Shown: positions 9,401 through 17,178 of the stretch, piece after piece
Layout: every line of letters begins with the position of its first letter
How positions within the stretch are numbered: position 1 is the stretch's first letter
Source: DLAJ01 sp964655525
Lineage (GTDB): Bacteria; Bacillota; Clostridia; Lachnospirales; Lachnospiraceae
Direction: 5' to 3'
DNA length: 64,000 bases
NCBI GenBank assembly: GCA_964655525.1
Contig: CAZZNE010000010.1
Span: forward strand, 1-64,000
Notes under the pieces: model-generated
Told to the model about the DNA's origin: nothing
The model's database searches: none
Seen by the model: the letters and a program-made list of their open reading frames with translations, nothing else
Position numbers and translations under genes: made by a program

Positions 9401-10326
9401 CGCATTTCATCCCCAAGGTCGATCAAAAACAGCTGCTTGGTATAATCCTCTGCAGAAAAGAACACCAATTGATTTTTTCCTGCTTTTTTCGCACGGTCAA
9501 GCGCACTCTCCGCATACATATAGATCGTGTTGGCGTCATGCACATCGGCCATCGGATACGTAACGGCACCCGCAGAAAAAGTGCAGCCTCCGCCAAGCTG
9601 TTTGCGGATACTTTCATACACCGGCGCTACCATTTCACCCTGATAGCCGACAAAGTTAATGGCAAAATGATCCCCGTCAAGGCGGTAAATACGAAATTTA
9701 TCATCAATACAGTCTTCCATAATGAGCGTCACATTTTTCAAAATGCGGTTTCCATGCGCCCTGCCGTATTTTTTATTGATATTCTTGAAATCATCCACGC
9801 CGAGAACAAGAAGCGTCCCCTCTTTTTTCTGATGCAGCGTCTCCTCAAAATCTTCCGAAAATTTAGAACTATTAAAGAGCCCCGTCAGAGAATCCGTCTT
9901 GCCGAGCAGCACCGTGTCGGAAATACGCCCCATCATAAAAAGCCGTTTTCCCTGCTCATCATATACAACCTTGCCGCGGCAGCTGACCCATACCTGATTT
10001 CCCTCGCGGTCAACAAGGCGGTATTCCATATCATGCGTATCCTGTTTCCCCTCCAGCACATAGCGGATGTCCTGCTCCAATGCCGCTGCGTCATGGTCAT
10101 AGACCGCCTTCGAATACTCCTCTATACTATAACCGTCCTCCGGATTCCTCGGAAGCGGATAGCGTTCCTCAATATTTCCCCAATAATAAAACCGTTTGGT
10201 GTCCAGCCTCGCAATATAAAGATAATCGTCCGTGCTTTCGTTCAATATGCGCAGGGTTTCACAGTATTGTTTGAACAGTTTTTCCTCCTGTTCTCCGAAT
10301 ACGTCGCCGTTACCGCTCTGTCCCAT
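6475..10326 (-). CDS. PAS-GGDEF-EAL-PAS-GAF-GGDEF cyclic-di-GMP signalling protein
   Basis: This 1283-residue protein has no membrane helix. In order it shows a PAS domain (about 30-140), a first GGDEF domain (about 143-290) whose signature is degenerate (RLDGDHF, 215-221), an EAL domain (about 305-550) with intact EALLRF (338-343), NLS and DDFGTGYS motifs, a PAS-like segment (about 585-640), a GAF-like segment (about 665-830), another PAS-like region, and a C-terminal GGDEF domain with intact RFGGDEF (1197-1203). It should make and break down cyclic di-GMP in response to cytosolic signals. The first GGDEF may be only a GTP sensor for the EAL. The ribosome binding site GAGGGGGAAAGG precedes the ATG at 10326. 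Confidence 0.92.
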   Translation of the reverse strand: MGQSGNGDVFGEQEEKLFKQYCETLRILNESTDDYLYIARLDTKRFYYWGNIEERYPLPRNPEDGYSIEEYSKAVYDHDAAALEQDIRYVLEGKQDTHDMEYRLVDREGNQVWVSCRGKVVYDEQGKRLFMMGRISDTVLLGKTDSLTGLFNSSKFSEDFEETLHQKKEGTLLVLGVDDFKNINKKYGRAHGNRILKNVTLIMEDCIDDKFRIYRLDGDHFAINFVGYQGEMVAPVYESIRKQLGGGCTFSAGAVTYPMADVHDANTIYMYAESALDRAKKAGKNQLVFFSAEDYTKQLFLIDLGDEMRRSIQEHCEGFFLQYQPKIDARTMKVVGAEALLRFRSAYHGVVLPDMFISVLEQNGMIVPVGNRVLQEAIRQCKEWRKQNPKFTMSINLSYVQLQQKELSDTIYELLDRFKLPGDAVVMELRESTQLQDFTKYNQFFYQWGRRGIQVSVDDFGTGYSGLSYLKGLAVDEVKIDRSVVSSIGQSAYHYRLLQNVLELAHSVQIRVCCEGVENVDELRALKGLMPELMQGYYFSKPVDAEEFERRYLFGSKEQENWIKDAQAAPEQADGKESREWHAGNCLENDYRAVLDQLEEAIYIKDADSDELYYMNAAAKRAAEVNGYVRKGTLVHWNGRPARLETAYDISVMEQMQTGLEERLKVSEQALKSMAALIDHEDLDTAVREYLHETGQFYKAERSYLFLYSESNHAWSNLYEWCENQVQSMQAELLSVPESLIAPWMERFATGMAEVIPDIDVYRESAPEMWKILHEQNIRRLIVVPILHEGKVLGFVGVDNPKKDSYHEELLARTAPVLRNLLLQRGVMTTDRKEEVISETLNLAREADILKDMRIGMWMLEMDTNKGCGRMYIDKGMSELLGAESDLSGEACYEHWHGNIVDSYQSYVEGAMRDMMLTGKIVELEYPWRHPVLGEVPVRCVGRLSKAKDGVYTYKGYHLITNDMLYKHLPKGEAIKRQYVRKEDFYQAMLSEMSAYAEVDMDTGMMLSGGGLWEKYLAIGRQQHLTFQQLQDTYSRDVVAEEDYREYYRHINVDHIRQSYEEGEATVTVQFRRKNEEEYHWMELFVHAFREPETGKMYALYYLKDINDKKIRQIENERAATRDPLTNVFNRKAFEEKTIQYMEEDAREGESCAFLIFDVDDFKEFNDKYGHQGGDDVLCAFVDTLHETFRRTDYVGRFGGDEFIVFLKNFVSKEILDQRLDEFQKKLAWRKPYPIFCSIGIAIMSKETFDYEKCLGKADEALYESKNAGKNRYSYRSMDGAEI

Positions 10327-10366
10327 GAACCTTTCCCCCTCGAATGTCCCGTTTTACTGTTCTAAT

Positions 10367-10393
10367 TTTATAACAGATAGGGATGTGTTGCAA
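10367..10393 (-). promoter_or_regulatory. predicted promoter for the GGDEF/EAL gene
   Basis: On the minus strand TTGCAA (10388-10393) is followed after 15 bp by TATAAA (10367-10372) with an upstream TG, an extended -10 type. It lies about 40 bp before the start codon at 10326. Confidence 0.45.
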
Positions 10394-10466
10394 GTGTAGA
10401 TATGTTTTCGGCGTATGCAAATTAAGCAAAAAAACTGACTATTTGAGAAATACAATTGATAGCATT

Positions 10467-10493
10467 TTGCAATTTCCAAAGATGTGCTATAAT
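10467..10493 (+). promoter_or_regulatory. predicted extended -10 promoter for the histidine phosphatase gene
   Basis: TGCTATAAT at 10485-10493 is a perfect extended -10. A poor -35 (TTGCAA, 10467-10472) lies 15 bp upstream. The start codon follows at 10551. Confidence 0.6.
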
Positions 10494-10550
10494 AGGCGCG
10501 ATAAAACATTATGATGCCGATCGCGCACAGAGAAAGAATGGACCATTATT

Positions 10551-11393
10551 ATGAAACTGATCTTTATCCGACATGCAGAACCCGATTATACAAATGATTC
10601 TTTAACAGAAAAAGGCTTCCGCGAAGCGGAGCTTGTCGCCAAGCGTGCAAAAAACTGGCGTGTCAGCCAGTTCTACTGCTCTCCATTAGGGCGGGCGCAG
10701 GCGACCGCAGCGCCGACGCTTCATGCGCATCATGTCAGCCTGACAACCGTTTTTCCGGATCCGGCGCCGGATGTTCTTCATAAGCCTGACCCGGACAAGG
10801 CGATCGTTTACCCTTGGCTGCGCGAGCTGCATGCGCCCGTCGATACCGAATTACATCCCGACCACCGCTTTATTCCGTGGGACTTAACGCCCGCTTATTT
10901 TAACGAGCATCCTCTGCTGCTTGACAAGGAGCGCTGGAGAGAAGCCGAATTAATGAAGCATTGTGATCTGGGAAATCAGGCGGACTGGATTTATGAACGT
11001 CTGGACGGACTGCTTGCCCTGCACGGCTATCGGCGGGACCGATTCTGCTACCGCACTGACGGAACTCACGGGACGAGTAACTATTTTATGAAATATGACG
11101 GCACCTCTGTCGCCTGTATGAAGGAGGCGGACGGTGAGGAGGAAGTGCTTGTCTTTTTCTGTCATCTCGGCGTGATGATGATGATGCTCTCCCACCTGAT
11201 CAATACGGCGCCGCACGCCATGCTTCACGGCTTTTTCGTTCCCCCTGCGTCCGTGACGATCCTCTCCGCCGAGGAGCGGATTCCGGGGCAGGTTTATTTC
11301 CGTGTGCAGACCGCGGGCGATACCTCGCATTTCCGCATCGCGGGCGAACCGGTCTCCTATTACGGGGGCTTTGCCATGCCGTTTCAGGAGTAA
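10551..11393 (+). CDS. histidine phosphatase superfamily protein
   Basis: This 280-residue protein begins MKLIFIRHAEPDY, with the catalytic RHAE of the phosphoglycerate-mutase-like phosphatases at about residues 7-10. The second conserved block, CSPLGRAQATA, follows at about 43-53, and the second histidine is in FFCHLGVM near residue 206. It is longer than the usual 200 residues because of a middle insertion rich in His, Trp and Pro. It should act on a phosphoester in the cytoplasm; the substrate is unknown. The leader AGAGAAAGAATGGACCATT resembles the leaders of three other genes in the window (see findings). Confidence 0.85.
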   Translation: MKLIFIRHAEPDYTNDSLTEKGFREAELVAKRAKNWRVSQFYCSPLGRAQATAAPTLHAHHVSLTTVFPDPAPDVLHKPDPDKAIVYPWLRELHAPVDTELHPDHRFIPWDLTPAYFNEHPLLLDKERWREAELMKHCDLGNQADWIYERLDGLLALHGYRRDRFCYRTDGTHGTSNYFMKYDGTSVACMKEADGEEEVLVFFCHLGVMMMMLSHLINTAPHAMLHGFFVPPASVTILSAEERIPGQVYFRVQTAGDTSHFRIAGEPVSYYGGFAMPFQE

Positions 11394-11439
11394 CCCATTA
11401 AAATCCATACCAAACAGCAGGACGCGGATACTCTTCCGC

Positions 11440-11769
11440 TTACTGCTGCGGAACCACCGCGTAAAAGATCAGATCGGCATCCGTATCATTCACGATCGTA
11501 TGGCTGTGTCCCTTCGGACAGTAATGGCACATGCCGGCGGTTAAACGCTCCTCGACGCCGTCCAAAACCGCCTTTCCGCTTCCCTCCAAGATCAAAACGA
11601 TCTCGCTGTTCTCCTCATGCGTATGCAGTCCGACGGTTGCACCCGGAACTAAGCGACAGCGCATGATCCGGTTTAATTCATCCACATGCATCTTTGCCCG
11701 CATTTCCTTTTCGCCGCCCTTAAACGCGGGCAGGACGGTTTCTTCCATACTCATAAAATCAATGATCAT
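11440..11769 (-). CDS. cupin domain protein
   Basis: The protein has 109 residues from the ATG at 11769, which has the ribosome binding site GGAGGAAAAAAG; a longer open frame to 11898 runs into a repeat and is rejected. The sequence shows the two cupin motifs: GLHTHEENSEIVLILEGSG with metal ligands His-x-His and Glu, and CHYCPKGHSHTI with the last His. It is a single small beta-barrel that probably binds a divalent metal. The role is unknown; small cupins often act as isomerases, or as sensors of sugars or other ligands. It converges on the phosphatase gene with 46 bp between them. Confidence 0.85.
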   Translation of the reverse strand: MIIDFMSMEETVLPAFKGGEKEMRAKMHVDELNRIMRCRLVPGATVGLHTHEENSEIVLILEGSGKAVLDGVEERLTAGMCHYCPKGHSHTIVNDTDADLIFYAVVPQQ

Positions 11770-11865
11770 ATCTTTTTTCCTCCATAAAAAAGCGTTTTCC
11801 GATATGGCTACTATACCAAATGACGGACAAAGCGACAATAAGAACTTGTCTTTTTCTTTTTCCCA

Positions 11866-11929
11866 TTGTATCATGAATCTGCGATTCAAGATCGGCATTC
11901 GCCGCTCGCCGAACGAGCAGGCTTATTAT
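11866..11929 (-). repeat. dispersed intergenic repeat, family C copy 1
   Basis: On the minus strand this shares with 51391-51446 a core of CGGCGAGCGGCGAATG, then a Gly-free hairpin of the type GAATC-GCA-GATTC and ATTCATGAT. Both copies can be read as the same peptide (RRAANxxxESxIHD), but no gene supports it. It lies between the divergent cupin and esterase genes. Confidence 0.75.
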
Positions 11930-11952
11930 TCGAAAAACGGAGGTATCTGTCC

Positions 11953-12885
11953 ATGAATGAAACAGAAGGAAAAAGACCGGTTCCCGCATGGGCCGCATTG
12001 CTCCCCGAAAATGAGTTTATCAGCTATCTGCCCTCTTATACAGGCGGCGTATATTTTGACCTGTTTGACGAATATACCTATCCGTGCAAAGAAACCGGCG
12101 ATATTACCTACTATGTCTACGATCCCGTAAAGCAGGGCGCAGACCCGAACGGCAGCTATCCCGTACTTGTCTGGCTTCATGGAGCAACCAACTCCCTAAA
12201 CGGCAAATTCTGTATCTGCAACTGCGGCGGAGAACTATTCGCCTCGCCCGATTATCAAAAGGCAATGGGCGGAGCCTATCTTATCGTTCCGCTTGCCAAT
12301 GAGAAAACCGACGAAAACGGCAAGCTTACCGAAACATTCTCGGAACAATATCTCCAACCGCTCAAAAGCATCATCGAGCGCGTTTGCCGGAATGCGGCCA
12401 CAGGCAAAATTTTTGCAATGGGTGGTTCCCTCGGCGGTTTTATGACATGGAAGCTCGCGGAGCGTTTCCCCGAACTGTTTGACGGGATCATCCCGATCTC
12501 AACGGGTTATGTCCCCGCAGACGAGCAGTTAGAGAACATTGCCCGGCACAATGTCGCGGTTTTCGTAACACTGGGCCGGCACGATGAAACACTGGATTTT
12601 GACAAGGACATCGCGCCCCACATACAAAAGATGGAAGATTTAGGATTCTTATGCTATTTTCCTGAATGGGTGAAAAACGGCGACGGCGGTGTCGCTTCGC
12701 TGTTCTACGGCTGGGAGATGGGGCAGCACTGCATGATCAATCAAATTCAGGCGAACCTCTTCTTCGATAACGGAGCACCGTACGATCCGCGTCTGCCGCA
12801 CGGTGTTACAGGCTGGATCAGGCAGGTATGCGGGCACCGGGCAGAGTCAAATACCCCGACGCAAGCAGCGTGGCATCAAATTTGA
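11953..12885 (+). CDS. alpha/beta hydrolase, prolyl-oligopeptidase/esterase-like
   Basis: The protein has 310 residues from the ATG at 11953, preceded by ACGGAGG. It lacks a signal peptide. The oxyanion region VLVWLHGATN lies at about 71-80 and the nucleophile elbow is GGSLGGF (Ser159). LGRHDETLDF (near 215) probably carries the catalytic Asp. The fold is that of the PHB-depolymerase-like or peptidase S9-like esterases, so it may hydrolyse an ester on a sugar or peptide. The last 12 or so residues and the stop codon fall inside a family A repeat (12846-12977), so the original C-terminus was probably replaced when the repeat entered. Confidence 0.82.
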   Translation: MNETEGKRPVPAWAALLPENEFISYLPSYTGGVYFDLFDEYTYPCKETGDITYYVYDPVKQGADPNGSYPVLVWLHGATNSLNGKFCICNCGGELFASPDYQKAMGGAYLIVPLANEKTDENGKLTETFSEQYLQPLKSIIERVCRNAATGKIFAMGGSLGGFMTWKLAERFPELFDGIIPISTGYVPADEQLENIARHNVAVFVTLGRHDETLDFDKDIAPHIQKMEDLGFLCYFPEWVKNGDGGVASLFYGWEMGQHCMINQIQANLFFDNGAPYDPRLPHGVTGWIRQVCGHRAESNTPTQAAWHQI

Positions 12886-12977
12886 AACACCCCAAGGGGC
12901 AGGGTATTTGACCCTCGCGGCATTCGCCAACTGTCCGTGCAAGCACGGCCGCTTGGCTCATTGCTCGCGGGAATAAA
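12846..12977 (+). repeat. dispersed structured repeat, family A copy 1
   Basis: The outer arms TCAAATACCC (12847-12856) and GGGTATTTGA (12902-12911) can pair. The core from 12912 to 12977 begins CCCTCGCGGCATTCGCCAA and ends TTGGCTCATTGCTCGCGGG, followed by AATAAA; GCCAA and TTGGC pair inside it. Copies 2 and 3 are at 15685 and 20277. This copy overlaps the end of the esterase gene and lies before the response regulator. Confidence 0.9.
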
Positions 12978-13036
12978 AACGGCATACGGGGATCTGCCTT
13001 AATATGACAGATTTCTACACTTAACGGAGGTTTTGT

Positions 13037-13729
13037 ATGACAACGATTGCGGTAATTGACGACGACGTTTATATCGGCGACCTGATCGAACGGCTTCTGC
13101 GCGGCAGCGGCTATGACGTGCTGCGCGCCTATTCTGGAACGGAAGCAAAACTGTTACTGTCCGCGCAGAAACCAGATCTCATCTTATTGGATCTCATGCT
13201 GCCCGGGCTTTCCGGCGAGGAGGTTCTTGCGGATATTCAGGAAACCCCGGTCATCGTCATCAGCGCGAAAACAGAGGTACAGGACAAGGTTTCCCTTCTT
13301 CGCGGCGGCGCTGCGGATTACCTTACAAAGCCCTTCGATTCAGAAGAGCTTCTTGCCCGGGTTGACGTTCAGCTCCGCATGAGACATCCGGCAAAAGAAG
13401 ACCCTTCCGCCCCGCGGCCGCACTCGCTTTTGTGTTTTGAGGAACTGACGCTGGACTGCGATACGCATGAAATTTTTGCAGACGGCACCTCCGCACATCT
13501 GACCAAAACCGAATACGCGATTTTGAAGCTGCTGCTTCAAAATCCGCGTCAGGTCATCACGCGCTCTCTTCTTTTGGATCGCATCAGCGAGGACACGCCC
13601 GACTGCACGGAAAGCTCCTTAAAGGTGCATATCAGTAATCTAAGAAGTAAGTTACGGGCATTAAACGGAAAAGATTATATTGAAGCGGTCTGGGGAATCG
13701 GCTTTAAGCTAAAGCCCGACGAATCTTAA
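13037..13729 (+). CDS. OmpR-family response regulator
   Basis: The 230-residue protein has a receiver domain with acidic pocket DDD (8-10), phospho-acceptor Asp52 in LILLDLMLPG and Lys98 in LTKPFD. A winged-helix DNA-binding domain follows (about 130-228, ending IEAVWGIGFKL). The ribosome binding site is ACGGAGG. It heads the set response regulator, ATPase, permease, kinase, a layout typical of bacitracin- or lantibiotic-sensing detoxification modules. Four direct repeats just behind the gene (13724-13765) look like its own operator. It should activate the ABC genes when phosphorylated by the kinase at 15792. Confidence 0.93.
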   Translation: MTTIAVIDDDVYIGDLIERLLRGSGYDVLRAYSGTEAKLLLSAQKPDLILLDLMLPGLSGEEVLADIQETPVIVISAKTEVQDKVSLLRGGAADYLTKPFDSEELLARVDVQLRMRHPAKEDPSAPRPHSLLCFEELTLDCDTHEIFADGTSAHLTKTEYAILKLLLQNPRQVITRSLLLDRISEDTPDCTESSLKVHISNLRSKLRALNGKDYIEAVWGIGFKLKPDES

Positions 13730-13781
13730 CCGTTTCTTTACGTTTTTCTTTACCGCTTTCTTAACCCGCACTCAATATGAT
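13724..13781 (+). promoter_or_regulatory. operator of four TCTTWAC direct repeats plus -10 element
   Basis: TCTTAAC, TCTTTAC, TCTTTAC and TCTTAAC start at 13724, 13735, 13747 and 13759, so the spacing is 11, 12 and 12 bp, about one helical turn each. A -10 (TATGAT, 13776-13781) follows and no good -35 is present, which fits an activator-dependent promoter. Direct repeats in phase with the helix are typical of OmpR-family sites. The first copy overlaps the stop codon of the response regulator. Confidence 0.75.
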
Positions 13782-13811
13782 AACCTTATCAAATCACGCA
13801 GGAGGTATCAT

Positions 13812-14723
13812 ATGGAATATGTATTACAGACAAATGCCCTCTCAAAACAATACAGGCATTTCAAAGCGCTTTCCAATCTGACCATGAATGTTCCGAAGGG
13901 CTCCATTTACGGTTTTGTCGGGAAAAACGGCGCCGGAAAAACAACGCTCATCCGCATTATCTGCGGCTTACAATCCCCGACTTCGGGAGGCTATACGCTT
14001 TACGACACCGATTGCAGCGCGCCGCTGATCTTAAAAGCGCGCAGACGGATCGGCGCCGTCGTCGAGACCCCGTCCATTTATCTGGATATGACGGCAAAAG
14101 AAAACCTGCGCCAGCAATATCTCATTCTCGGGCGCCCTTCCTACGACGGCATCGACGAGCTGCTTTCCTTAGTAGGACTTTCCGATACCGGTTCTAAAAA
14201 AGCAAAGAATTTTTCTTTGGGCATGCGCCAGCGTTTGGGCATTGCCATTGCACTTGCCGGAAATCCCGATTTTCTGGTACTGGATGAACCTGTCAACGGA
14301 CTTGACCCGGAGGGGATCGTAGAAATCCGCGAGCTCATCCTAAAGCTGAACCGTGAACATCAGATCACCGTGCTCATTTCCAGCCATATTCTGGATGAGC
14401 TTTCCAAGCTTGCAACACATTACGGTTTTATTGACGCAGGCCATATGATAAAAGAGATCAGCGCCGCCGACCTGGAGGCCGCATGCCGCAAATGCATCCA
14501 TGTCAAGGTTTCCCATACCGCCGCGCTCTCCCATGTACTCGATGCGCTTTCATTGGAATATCGCATTCTCTCCGACACGGAGGCGGATATTTACGGTGAG
14601 CCGTCCGTCAGCGAGCTTGTCCTGCGCCTGAAAGACGCCGGATGCGAGCTTTATTCGATGCAGGAGCATGACGAAAACTTAGAAAGTTACTATATTCGTT
14701 TGATCGGAGGGGGGACAGAATGA
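13812..14723 (+). CDS. ABC transporter ATP-binding protein (lantibiotic/bacitracin type)
   Basis: The 303-residue protein has Walker A GKNGAGKTT (about 37-45), signature FSLGMRQRLGIAIAL and Walker B FLVLDEPVNGLDPEG. The LGMRQR signature and the LDEPVNGLDP motif are those of the BcrA/MutF-like group that exports or protects from peptide antibiotics. An accessory domain of about 90 residues follows. The ribosome binding site is AGGAGG. It is driven by the TCTTWAC operator and pairs with the permease 78 bp downstream; that spacer holds a family B repeat. Confidence 0.92.
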   Translation: MEYVLQTNALSKQYRHFKALSNLTMNVPKGSIYGFVGKNGAGKTTLIRIICGLQSPTSGGYTLYDTDCSAPLILKARRRIGAVVETPSIYLDMTAKENLRQQYLILGRPSYDGIDELLSLVGLSDTGSKKAKNFSLGMRQRLGIAIALAGNPDFLVLDEPVNGLDPEGIVEIRELILKLNREHQITVLISSHILDELSKLATHYGFIDAGHMIKEISAADLEAACRKCIHVKVSHTAALSHVLDALSLEYRILSDTEADIYGEPSVSELVLRLKDAGCELYSMQEHDENLESYYIRLIGGGTE

Positions 14724-14795
14724 AAAATTTATGATTTTTCATTCACAAGATTTGTGCTGACGCACAAACTTGCCGATTCATTTGAAAGGAGAGAG
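14719..14795 (+). repeat. dispersed leader repeat, family B copy 3 (short form)
   Basis: TGAAAAATTTATGATTTTTCA folds as a hairpin, and TTTGTGC-TGAC-GCACAAA as a second one, followed by CTTGC and an AAAGGAG ribosome binding site. The second hairpin and CTTGC are shared with 18281. The first hairpin resembles 53401. The GCGAAC hairpin of the other copies is missing. Confidence 0.65.
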
Positions 14796-14801
14796 ATTAC
14801 T

Positions 14802-15686
14802 ATGAGTAAATTATTGACAGCAAATTTTATGCGGCTGAAGAAAAGTAAGCTTTTTTGGATCATTTCGGCATTCACTGCCGTTGTCAGCTATTTTGGGCTG
14901 GTAGACGCTTATGAAACAAACAAGAAATTGGCAAATTGGCATGAAGGAATGGCGGATTCCTCTTTTATACCGACAACTGCCATGCATATGCTTTATAACT
15001 TAACTCCGATTCTCGGGCTGTTGGCGGCAGTTATGATCGCAATCTTCATCGGAACGGAATACCACGACAATACCATGCGCAATAAGCTGATCTGCGGACA
15101 GCCACGGGGCAGGGTATATCTTGCCAATCTACTTACCAGCATTTTCATCGCCGTGCTTTTTTATTTGATTCCTGTGGTGATGGCGCTTGTTGTCGGCATC
15201 CCTCTTTTGGGAATGCCGCACGTAACGACAGCTTCTTTGCTGCAGCTTCTTCTGTTCGGCATCATCGGTCTATTACTCAGCGCGGTCTATGCATCCCTGT
15301 GTACACTGATCGGTATGCTGGTGCACAATCGATCTTTCTCACTGCTCACCGGTATTCTTCTTACCATCAGTTTACTGATCTGCGCTACGTTTTGCACCAG
15401 CCGGCTGGATGAACCGGAGTATTATTCTGACTATGTGCTCGGCATGAGGGAAGACGGCTCACAGGAGATCTTTGCCTCTGAACCGATCAAAAATCCGTAT
15501 TATTTAGAGGGAAATGCCCGGCAGCTTGTTCAGTTTTTGTATGATTTTCTTCCCGGCGGTCAGGCGATCCAGATTAGCAACCTTGACGTTGCCCACCCTT
15601 ACCTGCTACTATTGTATTCCCTCGGTATTACGGGAGTATCTACGCTTGCCGGACTTGCCTTTTTCAAGAAAAAGGACTTGAAATGA
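14802..15686 (+). CDS. ABC-2 type permease of the two-component operon
   Basis: The protein has 294 residues from the ATG at 14802 (ribosome binding site AAAGGAGAG); an upstream frame to 14754 lies in the repeat and is not used. It has about six membrane helices: one near residues 18-38, then LLAAVMIAIFIGTEY, a pair in the middle, one at about 180-200 and the last near 270-285. IFIGTEYHDNTMRNKLICG is the cytosolic loop typical of ABC-2 permeases. It is the membrane partner of the ATPase just upstream. The end FFKKKDLK is a common terminus of this family. Confidence 0.88.
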   Translation: MSKLLTANFMRLKKSKLFWIISAFTAVVSYFGLVDAYETNKKLANWHEGMADSSFIPTTAMHMLYNLTPILGLLAAVMIAIFIGTEYHDNTMRNKLICGQPRGRVYLANLLTSIFIAVLFYLIPVVMALVVGIPLLGMPHVTTASLLQLLLFGIIGLLLSAVYASLCTLIGMLVHNRSFSLLTGILLTISLLICATFCTSRLDEPEYYSDYVLGMREDGSQEIFASEPIKNPYYLEGNARQLVQFLYDFLPGGQAIQISNLDVAHPYLLLLYSLGITGVSTLAGLAFFKKKDLK

Positions 15687-15779
15687 AATACCCCGCGGCA
15701 AGCTGCGGGGTATTCACCCTCGCGGCATTCGCCAAATGTCTGCTGCGCAGCCGCTTGGCTCATTGCTCGCGGGAATAAA
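15685..15779 (+). repeat. dispersed structured repeat, family A copy 2
   Basis: It starts inside the stop codon of the permease with an 8-bp hairpin (TACCCCGC ... GCGGGGTA) and continues with the CCCTCGCGGCATTCGCC core. From TATTCACC to AATAAA it differs from copy 3 (20277) by a single base. It separates the permease from the kinase gene of the same operon, where the hairpin could lower expression of the kinase. Confidence 0.9.
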
Positions 15780-15791
15780 GAAGGAGCTTTT

Positions 15792-16700
15792 ATGATCCCA
15801 TTGCTTGTAATATCCTGTATCATACTGGCATGTTGCGTACTCCTGCTTGCGCTCAGGCTCGCTGCCCTCCACCGGGCGGCGGATGAACTGCGGCAGGAGT
15901 TTGCGGCGCGTATCGGAGAGGACACGAATGTCGGAATTGACCTATCCGTCCGCGATCGTCATATGCGGCTGCTTGCGGCGGATATGGATAAGCAGCTTCG
16001 TCTTTTACGGAAGGAATACCTGCGCTATACGCACGGCGATCAGGAACTGAAAAATGCCGTCACCAATATTTCCCATGACCTGCGCACACCTCTGACCGCC
16101 ATCTGCGGATACATGGATCTGCTGCAAAAAGAACCGGTATCCCCGACAGTAAAAGAATATCTTTCTATTATTGATAACCGGGTAGCGGCATTAAAGCATC
16201 TCACGGAAGAACTGTTCCGCTATTCCATCTTTCTTTCCCTGGATTCCTATTACGAACGGGAACCGCTCTCCTTAAACAATACACTGGAAGAATGTATTGC
16301 CGGCTATTATGCGGCATTAAAAAAATCCGGCATCGAACCGGATATTAACCTTCCCGAAAAGCAGATCATCCGCACGCTGAATAAACAGGCGTTGATGCGG
16401 ATTTTTTCTAATGTGATCAGCAATGCGCTCAAATACAGCATCGGCGATCTTCACATCGTCTTGACGGAGGACGGCGAACTGCATTTTAGAAACCTTGCGC
16501 CGGATTTAGACGCACTTTCCACCGCCAAACTCTTTGACCGTTTTTATACCGTGGAAAGCGCCCGCCCGCAAGGTGCGACCGGACTCGGACTCTCGATCGC
16601 CCGTACGCTCGCCGAGGATATGGGCGGCTCCATGAGCGCCTCCTATACGGACGGTATGCTGGATATCATGATCGCGTTTGCGCCGGACAAACAGGCATAA
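15792..16700 (+). CDS. sensor histidine kinase
   Basis: The 302-residue protein has one N-terminal membrane helix (about 3-24) and no extracellular sensor loop. The H-box TNISHDLRTPLTA contains phospho-acceptor His95. N-box (NVISNALKYS) and G-box (GLGLSIARTLAEDMGG) follow at the C-terminus. Small kinases of this kind sense the state of their partner transporter rather than a ligand directly, as in Bce-type modules. Its partner regulator is at 13037. The ribosome binding site is AAGGAG, placed directly behind a family A repeat. Confidence 0.92.
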   Translation: MIPLLVISCIILACCVLLLALRLAALHRAADELRQEFAARIGEDTNVGIDLSVRDRHMRLLAADMDKQLRLLRKEYLRYTHGDQELKNAVTNISHDLRTPLTAICGYMDLLQKEPVSPTVKEYLSIIDNRVAALKHLTEELFRYSIFLSLDSYYEREPLSLNNTLEECIAGYYAALKKSGIEPDINLPEKQIIRTLNKQALMRIFSNVISNALKYSIGDLHIVLTEDGELHFRNLAPDLDALSTAKLFDRFYTVESARPQGATGLGLSIARTLAEDMGGSMSASYTDGMLDIMIAFAPDKQA

Positions 16701-16749
16701 ATTGTTTTCCACAAATAAAATTACATATTGAACCGAGTTATCTATGTGG

Positions 16750-16778
16750 TTTACTTGCTGGCGGATGTATGCTATACT
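16750..16778 (+). promoter_or_regulatory. predicted promoter of the Abi-like gene
   Basis: TTTACT (16750-16755), 17 bp, then TATACT (16773-16778) with TG one base upstream. The start codon is 30 bp further on. Confidence 0.55.
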
Positions 16779-16807
16779 ACTTTATCATACAGAAAGGAGT
16801 TTTTCAC

Positions 16808-17128
16808 ATGCCTGTAGATAAATCATTCAAAACATACCGTCAGCAAATGAAGCACCTGCGCGATAATAAACACATCGTTTGCAATGGCTCTACCGATAAA
16901 ACACTTCTTTGCCGTTATGGATATTTTAATCTTATTAACGGTTATAAAATGCCCTTTGTTGCAAATACAGTAGACGGAAAACATTTTTATATCCAAAATA
17001 CCAATATTTATCACTTCTCTTACTTAAAAGATTTTGACGATGCTTTACGCTATCTTCTCTTTAAGTATATCGTTACTGCTGAAGAAGAAATTCGGACATT
17101 TTCAGGTTATAAATTTGATAAATTTTGA
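16808..17128 (+). pseudogene. truncated Abi-family (AbiD/AbiF-like) protein
   Basis: The frame has 106 residues from the ATG at 16808 (AAAGGAG). TYRQQMKHLRDNK, LLCRYGYFNLINGYK and LKYIVTAEEEIRTF-type residues match the N-terminal third of the Abi_2 proteins (lactococcal AbiD/AbiF type abortive infection, about 300 residues). The frame stops after SGYKFDKF, just where the conserved middle should start, and nothing after it restores the family. The base composition is clearly more AT-rich than the genes on either side. It is probably a broken, horizontally acquired anti-phage gene; a short functional form cannot be excluded. Confidence 0.65.
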
Positions 17129-17178
17129 TTTTGCTTGCTTCAGAAATATTTTTCGCCTGTTGAATATTATTTTGATAT

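Noticed and set aside
9115..10365. A 416-codon open frame antisense to the GGDEF/EAL gene.
   Set aside because: It mirrors a real gene in another frame, has no ribosome binding site and is rich in basic and rare-codon residues.
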